64,000 bases of DNA from Bombyx mori. Lineage: Eukaryota > Arthropoda > Insecta > Lepidoptera > Bombycidae. Both the position numbers and the translations under genes were made by a program. Location: assembly GCF_030269925.1 (NCBI RefSeq), contig NC_085111.1:4890142-4954141 (forward strand). Reading direction: 5' to 3'. Under the pieces are notes generated by a model. The model was not told the origin of the DNA. It did not search any database and worked only from the letters and a program-made list of their open reading frames with translations. Shown here in pieces: positions 24,301 through 36,300 of this stretch. Numbering within the stretch: position 1 is the first letter of the stretch; each line of letters begins with the position of its first letter.

Positions 24301-27300
24301 TTGCGCGTAGAGGAGCACGGCCGAGAAGGGAAAAGGAGCCAGCACCGACGACCAACGCGGAAGGCCAACGAGACAGAAACCCTGCCCCGCTCAAGCCTAA
24401 GAAGAAAGGTAGAAAGAAGAGACTTCGAGCTCCGCGCTCGCAGGCCGTTATTCTGAGGCTGCACCCGGAGGCCATCGAAAAGGGGCTCTCCTACCGGGAG
24501 GTGCTCGCCGAGGCGAGGGCCAGCATCGACGCCGGAGCCTTAGGGATCCCCATCGAGAAGGTCCGGTCAGCAATAACCGGAGCCAAAATACTCATAGTGA
24601 GCGGCGAGGACCAGATCGCGAAGGCCGACTTGCTGGCCGAGAAGCTCAAGGAGGTTCTCTCTTCTAAGAGAGTAACGGTGACAAGACCGATAGTGACCGC
24701 TGCAATCCGCATAAGCGGACTTGACGATTCGCTGACGGAGGAGGAGATATGCACCGAGCTTGCGCGCATCGGCGATTGCTCCGTCGATGCAGTCAAGGCT
24801 GGCTCTATCAAGCCCGGATCCGGAGGAATGGGCCAGGTTCTCGTTCGTTGCCCGATAGCAGCGGCGAAGAAAATTGTTACAGTGACGAAGCTGCGCATCG
24901 GGTGGAGCGTTGTTCGCGTCCACCTGCTGGAGGCCCGGAGGCTACAATGCTTCCGCTGCCACGCGTTGGGCCATGTGGGTGCGCGGTGCCCGTCGTCGGT
25001 CGACCGCAGCCACGACTGCTACCGGTGCGGACAGACCGGCCACGTGGCATCCGGATGCACACTGGCACCGCGATGCGCCGTCTGCGCCTCCGCCGGGAAA
25101 CCAGCGGACCACACTTCGGGGGGCAAGGCCTGTGCAAGGCCCCCGAGAAAACCGAGGAGAGAGGACGTCGCTGCACCCGCGGCCGCACCCGTTGCTGCAG
25201 ACCGAAGTCAACTCGGCGAGACGACGACTCCGATGGACGTCCAGCCTCCGTCGGGCACAAGGAAGACCGGGGCTTTATGAAGAACCGGGCATGCCGATGA
25301 ACCGAGGAGGAAGTCGTGAGGAGGAGGTCGTGGACCTCGGTTCGTAGGCAGTGAAGGCGGAGCGGGTGGTGCGAGCAGAAAGCCCCCACCCGGCTCCTGC
25401 AGGGGCCGTCGATTGCTGGGTGCGGGGGCGCCCGGTACTCGGCACTAAGGTCCTGTGGGGTGGTGGTGCGCTGTGGCTCTGGTGCGCCCCTCACGAGTCG
25501 TGGAGATGAGAGGGGGAAGAAGTCCCCGGTGGCAGATCCCGCCCAACGTAACATTGGGGTGGGAGCCGGCGAAGGCGGGCCTATGGCGCGCACATGGCGG
25601 TACCTGGGTCCCCGCCCAGCCGGAGTGGAGGAGCTCGTTGGGGTTTAGTCGGTAGTCGTTAAGCTGGGCGGGTTTGGCGAGAGCTGAACTTAGCCCAGCG
25701 CGCCTTTCTAAAGGCGTAGTCTCCGTGGACCAATTGGTTGAGGGCGCGGACCTCGGTTCGTGACTTCTTCCTCTTTCTTCCACCGGAGGCGCGGAGTCCG
25801 ACATAACCCGGTCCGACCCCCGTCGGCAGGGTATCCGTAAAGACTAGGATTCCCCATCGATACCAAAAAAAAAAAAAAAAAAAAAGGCCTAACCTCAATC
25901 GGAATCGGAACGACTAAACTTCAACATATCATAACATAGTTCTAAGTTAAAAAACTAAATTTTCTTTATACCTTTAATGTGCTTATAATAAAATACCTAC
26001 TTTTTACTTGTATCTATTGTTATCAAAATTAAATTATAAGTTCTTGACTTGACCATGACTATGTGACCCCCTCCTGGCACCAAAGCTGGATCCGCCCTTG
26101 GTTAGAGGGTTATGCCAGCGTAACCGAATGAGTAGGTGAACTCACGGGGCTCTAACCTGAGGACGTTGCTAACACTAGCCCTAGCAAGGGCAGCGCTTCG
26201 CAGAATCTACCACCGGATCAGCAACACGGCTCACTGAGAAGAACAGGCGAGAAACTCCGTGGGCTATGTCTGTGGGTTAATTTACTCGCCGAACCCTTCG
26301 TCGTAAGCGACGGGTTCGACGAGAACGGTGACTGGTAGCAAGCAATCAACAGAACAAGTTGGTGCTGCTTTTGTTTAGGAGGATCGACGGCACGGTCTTT
26401 GTTCGTTTATGTTCTATTCGTATAGTTGTTACGATTGGAGTTGAAAATTTTGACAGTCGGTGACATTTGAGGCAAGGTTTCAGTCAACGTGCGATAGGTG
26501 TCGCACGATTACTTACAACATGTGCGTTTCTTAAATTGCAAGCGTTATGCTTAGAGAACCACCTCGCCGAACTCGTCGCTTGCGACGAAGGGCTCGGCGA
26601 GTAAATTAACCCATAGACAAAGCCCACTAAGTTTCTCGACGACTCTTCTCCGTGGGTCGCGTTTCCGTTCCGGCGGTAGATTCTGCGAAGCACTGCTCTT
26701 GTTAGAGCCAGTGTCAGCAACACCTTCGGTTTGTCCCGTGAGCTCACCTACTCGTCAGGGTGAAGCTGAAATAGCCTCTCAACTATCAGCACAGGTAAGA
26801 AAAATAATAATTAACGAACCGAATAATTAATTTAGAATCTTCTGCGAATCACGAAGGCACGTCCTTATTTACGGTACAGTTCTAGCAGAAGCAAAACAAT
26901 AGTGGCTTCGAGGTAGCTGTAAAGAAAATTGATGCAGGTAAGCAAGTACCTACACGCGTGTGGAATTAATACTATTGACCCGGATGACGGCGTCGCTCGT
27001 GCCGTTCACGGCGGAGTTTTCGTCGGTCTCGATCACGGAGCAATCAAAATAACCGGTCTCGCGGAAACGAGCAAGGAAGTGGGACACAACTGTAGAAACT
27101 CGAAACTTTGATATTCAGCATGAGATCCGCACGACCTTCAAATTTAAATAAAACGAAAAGCCAAGCAACTCGCATCGACAGCATCGGACGGACATGACGG
27201 CTGGTGAGCCAATTAATGCTCAGCCATGGAATTATAATTTGATAAAATTAAAACGTATTTCGAATTTATTAACCTTTAAGTGAACGTAGGAATTTTAGAA

Positions 27301-30300
27301 TGCATATGTCTTTTTCATTCATAGCAATCTTCAATGACGATCGAAAGAGACACAGCACTGCGTAAGCCAGGATTATTCTACATCGTATTTATAACATACT
27401 AACTTGAAACGCGTGAGTGTAGCTCTAGCTCTTGTGCTTAGTGCGAGTTTTTTAAAGTTCTCGATAGCGTAAAAGTTAACTTCAATTTGTATACACAGTT
27501 TGGAACAGCGCCTAGCGGCAAACGTCGGTAAACGTTGCGAATCCATACAAATTTTAGTTAACTTTTACTTACGTGTGCACGGGTGGGTACCACCACTTTG
27601 CTTATTTCTGCCATGAAGCAGCAATGCGTTTCGGTTTGAAGGTTGGGCCCGTTGTTATACTGCATCATCATCAGATGCATACCGCACCAGAAATCATTCC
27701 TCAAAATGGGTAGGCATTCACGTGGTTGATATCTAGCAGCTCCGGTGACCATTTAACATCAGATGGGCATAACATCAGATGGTATGTTAGAAATAAAAAA
27801 AGCAAACAAACAGCTTAAGGTTCTATTACTCTAATTACTCTTCTATTTTATTATTGTATATTTCGTTAATATGCAGACAACGGATTTTACTATTTCTTTA
27901 TATGTATAGATTGATTTAATTAGATATTGCATTCCTGTTACGGAAAAGATATTTTGACCTACCTTCGATTTACGAAAAATCAAAGCAACCCTACAGAACT
28001 GCTATCATTGCACTCACTGAACTGTTTTCACTAGTTTTAATGATCTTGTTAACACTCGCGAAAGTATAATTAAGTAACAAAGATAGGTGTGGGACGATGT
28101 ATACAGAATCACGTAACCCCGAGATTTGATAGAGCTTGAACCGCGACCTCTGAATGTCGCGGGATCTTGACTGAGCAAGGCTTTCACTAGCTGCTCTAAG
28201 ATTCATTGTTGCAGTCAACGCAAAATGATTTATTGAATACGTGTGTAACAGTGCGCTCATGTGGAAATCATATGGTCACATTTGTGTGTTTGAAAAAAAT
28301 TCACACTATTTAATTGAATATGCAATTTCGAAAAGAGCACATCTCTGAAAATGTAAAATTTTCAGGAAATGAAAAAAACTGATTATTTTCTAAAGCAGTG
28401 TAAAATTTAAAATATTAACTTTTGAGATAGGTATATTTTAGTGTTAATTAGCAATTGAAAATTACTGGAATTATTATAAAATGGATGCAGGTAAGCCTCA
28501 AAATGCCTACATGTATATGAAAAAACGTATTTGACAAAATATGCGACTTGTGCCCTTTTCGAAATTGCATATTCAATTTGAAAGAAATGTTACTTTTTAA
28601 AAGCGCCCCTAAATGTCAATTTTTAAACAGCTTCGAATAAATAATTTCCCATTTATAATACGCATAATTTCCTGCAATGCTATTTTTACGATTGCGTTTG
28701 AAATGTTCGCATTGTACCGCACGTAAATATAGTTTTGTTATTGGTAACAAAGAAATGACATCGCGGGATGTCGGGAATGATTTGAGTCAGCATTTCCTAT
28801 GAGTCATCGAACATGCAAATTACAACTGTGATGTAGAAAACTAATTCGCTTGACTCGCTTCCTCATCTCTTCTAGAATGTTTCTGTCTCAGTATTGTTTA
28901 CTTTTTCTTCTAAATGAACAAAGCTCATGAACTCACTGGGGTTAAACAGCAGCCGACAACTGTATTCAAAACGTCGTAAATAATATAATAACAATAAAAA
29001 ACGCGGGATTAAACCGTGAAACTAATCTTAACTATGTCTACGACTCTAGAAATGCATTAAGATTATAGTAGAAAATACAATAAGCAACCAAATTTAAATC
29101 ATAAATGAAATGTTTACCAGCTACCTCTGTTATCACTAGTTTGGTCTGTTCGGTTCGGGAAACCGCCTTAGATTGATCGATCAGAAGTTTGATAGAATTA
29201 GGATACAAGCTTCGAAATGAAAGTAAACTTTGGCTTGGTAATAATGTTAGTAGCCGGTGGCTATCAGAGAACTATCCGCTACATGTCAATAAAACATTGT
29301 CATTTCTTGGTACGCAAATGACATACGTAAACATACCGTATTCAATAACATCCACCGTAGCAGAAACTACCACAATATTGCTGAAACTGGTCACACCTGT
29401 TTAGAAGGCGCAAGATTGAAGCATTTCAAAGACTCGGCGTTAGATAGTGGAAAGTAGCTACCGTATTACTTTATAATTCTAGGTTGAAATATCGGCTATA
29501 ACGCCTGCCTTATGTTCCAGTCATGGATATTCATGTATTGATTGGCACGTATGTAATTTGAGTAATTCATTGAGCGACACAGGCGTGAAAAGTTAATTGG
29601 TCAAGACATAGTTTCAATTGGTATACAAGAATAACAGTGTAATAGAACAACACAAGTTACTGGACAGAAGATGTAGTCTTAAGTAAAAGTTAATTGCATT
29701 TAAACAGGTTCCCGTTGGCGAAGATGGTGGACAGGTTAAACAGGTAATTACGCATTTTAGTTCTTTTTTTCTACATAAGCTATTTCCGGACGATGTTTCT
29801 TTAAGCGAAGGAAGTACGCCTGATACTTTCTCTAAAATAAGTGCACGCGATTCTGTGACATAGTAATTTCTACGTAGCATTGAACGTAACACGTGCATTA
29901 GTGTCGAACGTCAAAGATTTCTAATGAGCACGGTTCAAAATAAGACCGAGGCGGTTTTAAAAATGTTAGGTTAGGGTTTTATAATTTTCTAGGATAATCA
30001 TTATATGCTAACTCATACGCTTAGGACCTTCACTGAGAGATAGCGGTTTGTAGCCCGGTAATGATTTCTATGGTATGATTTATATGGTTTATTGTTTCGT
30101 GAACGGAATATAAATTATAGACATCAATTCTAAATAGCAGCGGTTAGAAATATTGGTAAATACATTAAAATTACAATTTGATAGAAGCTCTTCGATAAAA
30201 GTTCCATTTCCACAAAAATATTTACAATGTTATAAGTAGAACAAGTAGGCATTCAATATTGATGTCGTATTTGGTGACATACAAAATACGACTAGTGCTC

Positions 30301-33300
30301 TAACATATAAAAAAAAGTTCTGAAAAATTAAACCACACTTTTTAAATACTTAAGATAAATATAATCAGCTCAAATTAAGTGAGTTTATCAGTAAACAATG
30401 TCCAGACTCATTATTGTTAGTACCTAAAAGATTGTATAATCATCATAGCACATACGTCAAAAAAAAGGTTTAAAATTGGAAGATTTACGAAATTCTTGCG
30501 GAGGTCATAAATTAGAATGAATTACATGACCTGTGTGACATTTGTAAATTTAAAGAACAATGGTCACTGTTATTTGATTTAACACGAACTTTCAAATTTC
30601 CAGTAGCAACATTCGGTTTAATGTACTAGTTACAACACAAAGATCGTTTGTCTGATCGATTTCTATTTGGGTTTATGCACAAACAGATTAACTACATACT
30701 CAAACGATGAGCCGTGAACGGTACTGCGCAATGTACGAGCCATAAGATGAAACAACAAAATTCAGTTCTCATAAAAACATCATGTCCAATAACATATTGT
30801 AACATCGAATCTCCAAAGCTCCGAAAACCGATAGGTAAGAGATACTTTCTCTCGAACCGAAATATTCCGTTGGATGTGAGAAATCGAAGTTCTCAATTAA
30901 AAAACAACGAACCAAAACGTATAATTTGTGTAATTGTAGAGTTATGATCGCAGGAAACAATATTGTGGAATGCCCAGTGGACACGAAAGCAACAGTAGAC
31001 GTGGAAGCGTAAACTAGAGCGTTTATGTGTGCTACACGAAACATCAGCTTAATCAGACATAGTTTAGCCGAAATAGTCAATACAAAAAAAAATGTTTTCT
31101 TAAAACAAAATAAAAATAAACATGAAAAATTAATATTAAACCGATTCAATGAAATAATGAATATTCTTATTGTATATCGAAAATTAATAAAGAGCGTGCT
31201 TTTCTTTACCGTAAAATTTTGGTAACAGGGAACCATGAAAATTATCAAACAGGCCGCAAATGCAATCAGTGACTTCTATCAATCTGAACCTAAGATTGTC
31301 AATATAAATGCGTGTTTAAGTACAATAAATGTTGTTATTTTAGCTTGGGGGGAGTTGAATGTGGAACGTTTTAATAATATTCATGTAAAATTCAGAGTCA
31401 TTTGTAAATATTTTTTTGTAAGAAAACCATTGCAGAACGTAATAAGCTTAAAAGGAATAGATTTCGAACTCTCGACTGTGACGGCCAAGTTAAATCGAAT
31501 TGACCCGCAAGAGCTAGATGCGACTAACGCCGTTGAAGCGTTCGATAGGGCAACGACCCTGCGTGTTGAATGTAAACAAAACTGAAAAATCTTAAAATAG
31601 AGGAAGTATACGAAGTATTCAATAGAAGAACGATAACCATAATAATAAATTTGGTGTTTACATTGTTTGGGAAAACATAAACACGCAGCGGTTATGGGTG
31701 TTGACAAATTTACTTAGGTAAGCGCTTTTTTATGTTTTGTTACAGATCCAGATTTGGAAGCACTGAATATTTGAAATTAAATAATCTTCCATAAATAAAC
31801 GTGACAGTAAGGCACCCAGGTACTTATACTCAAGCAATTTTCTGACGTCCGATCCTCAGCACAAATTCCACAATTAAGATGGGAGATTTAATACAATCAA
31901 ATCTAAATTTTCCATTTAATGTTAATAAAGCAATCTTGCCTATTATCGTCCTGCCCATTTCTGGTGGAGTGACGCCTATTTGAATAATCTAGCTCGCGTA
32001 TCAAAGTAGGTGGGTTTACAGTGTGAGGCGTGCGTAGTCTGGTAACCCTAGTAACTCATCCGCATATTTTCGGAAAAAAAATATGGTAAGTTGCATATTT
32101 TCGTATTCGACCTTCACATATTACGAGTGTGCAAACAACTCTGTTTAGCATCAGAGGAAGAGGCGCTAACCGTCTGTTTGAACAACAAACACCGTCATTA
32201 ACACATAGCTTTGGAGATAACGCGTTCAATGCCAGTATTGTACACTCGGAATAGTTTACGAAAATCTTTGGAGTTCACAACCGTCGAATTACAGGATTTT
32301 TAAAACCATTATGACGTACCCCGCCTCCAAATTTAAGGTTTAGAACTATTTTCAATCGGAATACGACTATCATGATCATGTAATTTATAACAATTATTGT
32401 GCCTTATTTAATTTTTTTTTTTATGTCGACGGTCTTGAATTTATGCATAATCACATCATTTTGATCACAAGCATACCGGGGGCGTCTAATAGTTGATGAA
32501 ATTGTGCATTCATAATATATGATTTATTTAGATCATTATTGTAACTATACTTGAGGCCTTAGAACTTATATATCAAGGTGGGTGGCGCATTTACGTTGTA
32601 GATGTCTATGAGCTCAGTAACCACTTAACACCAGGTGGGCTGTGAGCTCGTCCACACATCTAAGCAACAAAAAAAAAAAACAAAAAAACTCCATTATTCA
32701 TCTGAATTATTGAACTGAAATCCAGCTGACAAAACAATTAGTATAACTGGTAAAAATTCGTTCATAAACTATTATTTTGTGAGAGTTTGCTTTATTGTAT
32801 TAATAAGAAACAACGCATTACCATTTTAAAACATATATACCATTCTCTTTTGGACCAACGTTCGTTTGCATGTTATATTTACTGTACATATTTGTCGGTA
32901 CTATAAGGAGGAAATTCGACATGCGTCAAGGCACATTTTCATTTTCAAATATGATGCACACTTTTTATAAAATTAATTATATCACAATAAACCATCCACT
33001 GCACAAACAATAAGCGTCCGAACAACGCGACGTCCTATGTAGGAAAACTAATTGGATAAGTCGAAAATCATATAAATGGAGCGTTTATCCTGGTTATAAT
33101 TACATAAATGTAGAATTTGGATCGTGGCACATAAAATAAAATGATTCCACCGTTGCACTTTTACTCTTCTTTGGAAAAATATTCTTTATTATAATAAATA
33201 AAAATTTGTATGTACGCCTTGCTCATTTAACCGTCTTCACCAGCTTCCTTTTCTCTGTCATACTCTTTTCCCTTCCATACAAGTCGTCGTCGTCGTGGCC

Positions 33301-36300
33301 TAACGGATAAGACGTCCGGTGCATTCGTGTTGAGCGATGCACCGGCGTTCGAATCCCGCAGGCGGGTACCAATTTTTCTAATGAAATACGTACTCAACAA
33401 ATGTTCACGATTGACTTCCACGGTGAAGGAATAACATCGTGTAATAAAAATGAAACCCGCAAAATTATAATTTGCGTAATTACTGGTGGTAGGACCTCTT
33501 GTGAGTCCGCGCGGGTGGGTACCACCACCCTGCCTATTTCTGCCGTGAAGCAGTAATGCGTTTCGGTTTGAAGGGTGGGGCAGCCGTTGTAACTATACTT
33601 GCGACCTTAGAACTTGTATCTCAAGGTGGGTGGCGCATTTACGTTGTGGATGTCTATGGGCTCCAGTAACCACTTAACACCAGGTGGGCTGTGAGCTCGT
33701 CCACCCATCTAAGCAATAAAAAAAAATAAAAAAAAATTTACAGCTTTCTCTCACTCACATCTCGTTCCACACTATTTTCATACGTTCCATTCCATTATGA
33801 CTATAAGAGAGATGAGACTCCATAGTAGTAGACCTTACAATACACTGTCTTCCAAAAAGCAGTCGTGCGTCCCGGACTTCGACAGGTCGGAGACTTCGAC
33901 CTTACGTCGCTATGTTGGTTGTGGCAGACATAATGATGCTTAGGGTCTCTTGTAACCGCATAACACCAGATGAGCCCCGAGATCGTTCATTCATCCAATA
34001 AAAAATGACCTTTGCAGTGAAATGTCTAAATATGGATTTTCAAGCTTCATAGTGTAAATCTCGAGTGTCTAATTAACGTAGTTTTCAAGACAGTGTTTAC
34101 ATATGCGAGAGAGTCTCGTTATCTACTCCTCTTTGTAGTGTCGTTCTTTCCATTGCCCAAGTACCGTCTAAATCGGCCGAGAGCTCTCAATTTTCATACA
34201 CTTCTATCTAGATTATATTAGCCTTTACCTCCGAACGACCGAGTTACTGGATACCGCTCGAAATGTCTTAAGCTCATGGATTTATTCAAAACGTATGCGC
34301 CACGACAGTATTATATAGATATGAATCCAAAATGTTTTATTAAATCTGCACTCTTCGACTGCTTTTCGTCCGTACCGCCTGTATAACTGGTGGTAGGACC
34401 TCTTGTGAGTCCACGCGGGTGGGTACCACCACCCTGCCTATTTCTACAGTGAAGCAGTAATGCGTTTCGGTTTGAAGGGTGGGGCAGCCGATGTAACTAT
34501 ACTTGAGACCTTAGAACTTATATCTCAAGATGGGTGGCGCATTTGCGTGATGTCTATGGGCTCCAGTAACCATTTAACACCAGGTGGGCTGTGAGCTCGT
34601 CCACCCATCTAAGCAATAAAAAAAAAACAAATTCGTGGTGTAAAAAAGTCACAATGTTATTGGTTTGACGTGTAGATTGTCTAGGAGGATCCTGATTTTT
34701 GATAGCCGAGTAGCCGCAGATGAAGTGTTTGCTGTAATGTTGGTTTAGAAATTGTCCAGCAAGGGCGGTGTACTGTTACTTATTATAGGCATATAAAACA
34801 TTTGTGAATAAACATACAATTGGCGTTGATAATCTTTTAATTTCGTAAAGTACCAAATAATCTTTTTAGATAAAAAACTGAGACCATTATATTTATTAGT
34901 CAGGCAACTGATGTTTGTAATCGAATCTTAAAGTTACTAGACCCTCTTAGATCAGAAAAATTGGCTACGTATCGTTAAAAAGCCAATGCTGAAATTATTT
35001 CTCCCAAAAATATGTTACGTGACTAGGAATTTTTCTTGAAATTTCAAATCTCTTTATTAACCAACTTAGGTTGTGCAATAATAAGACAGTAGATAATAAC
35101 CGAATAAACATCAAATCTTTGCATTATATTCGTAAACTTCTGATAATAATCATGTACCGTATGATGGCAAGCAGCGTCTGTTATCCAATGCGTAAAACGT
35201 GAAAGGCCACGATATGGTAATGCGATTATTAGAAATTAGAGAACGATTTTACGGCCCCCATAATCATTACAAGAGGCTTTCCGACCAAAAGCCTGATACT
35301 CGTTTTATTTTTGATAATGCGTATGACATGATTTACATACCGGCTTCTCATTTTATCGTTTTAATTTCTCTCTCGATTGCCATATAATTTTCTTAAGCCC
35401 TTTTGAATGATTTCTTAAAAATTTGATTTCACTAATATGTAGCCTTCATTGATTTTGATATTATTTTTTTCATAGTGGCTACAGTATGTAAAATCCCATT
35501 TGCCCAAATTGTTTCATTTCTCCTCGACTACAACGACTTGTAATTGTAACGAAACTATAGTAGACAAAGCCTTCTTGTGCATTGTCGTTATATCTTCATT
35601 AAAAATATTCGATTTTTTTATTTCTTTGCATGAATTTCTTTAATAAAAGATTTTTTTTTCCACTATTTGGTATAATGAACTATCAGTTTTAAAAACCTTT
35701 TGTCGTTATTTCGAAATGAATACACATTTGCAAATTCTGTATTTCCTTAATCAATAACGATATGAAGACAACATTTGTGTGGCCTAATACCACCGACCGT
35801 TATGTAAACAGTAAATGTAAATGTTAATTTATCAATTACCAAATTTGGAACAATATTCTTTTCTGCTGTCATTATTATTTTTTGATGAACAATTATTATA
35901 TTTTTCATTAAATTTTCAGAGAGATGAATTTGTTCTAAAATATTTTGGGGGTAGTTTTGTTTTTCTATTATTGCCATCGTAGCCATAGGCCCATCTCATA
36001 GTGATTGGACACCACCACTCATCGATGTCACCAATGCAAGGGGCATAGTCAAGCCCGTGCCTCAATCTACGGGGAAATTTATAACAAAGACGAAAATCAT
36101 TTTCTGAAGAAATTTTCCAACTTTTGTCTAAGAAATAATAGACGCTCTAATTATTGTTCCCAGTGAATGAATTCTCACCATTATCGATGGATTAATGAGA
36201 AATCTAAAGGTTTTTCTTCACATGTAAAAGGCACGACAAGAGTCTGTCACGACAAGCAAACATGAGACTACGTAAGAAAAACCTTAATTTCACCTGCCCT

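Larger units (their letters stand above)
22468..25885 (+). mobile_element. R1-clade-like LINE with intact ORF1 and deleted ORF2
   Basis: Flanked by a 13-14 bp duplication AGGCCTAACCTCAA (22454-22467; GGCCTAACCTCAA 25886-25898). It starts CCCGGGACCTGGG and ends in a 21-A tail at 25865-25885. It is GC-rich against the AT-rich surroundings. It contains a 5' UTR of about 590 bp, ORF1, and about 580 bp of 3' sequence with no endonuclease or reverse-transcriptase motif. ORF1 ends in ATGA: an ATG overlaps the stop, the usual ORF1/ORF2 overlap, but that frame closes after 7 codons. Confidence 0.85.
20894..26100. mobile_element. Non-autonomous hAT element carrying two nested insertions
   Basis: Terminal inverted repeats CAAGGGCGGATCCAG (20894) and CTGGATCCGCCCTTG (ending 26100), flanked by the 8-bp duplication GTTAGAGG at 20886-20893 and 26101-26108. 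The 8-bp duplication and this terminus type are typical of hAT. The hAT's own DNA is only about 0.45 kb (20894-20999, 22311-22453, 25899-26100) and has no transposase. A mariner and a LINE fill the rest. Confidence 0.88.

Noticed and set aside
22910..25898. Many long antisense and alternate-frame ORFs
   Set aside because: Shadows of the GC-rich LINE ORF1; composition effects with no family features.
31235..31585. 116-codon plus-strand frame
   Set aside because: No recognisable motif, the opposite strand is open too, and the region carries tRNA-like boxes of a probable repeat. Not reported as a gene.
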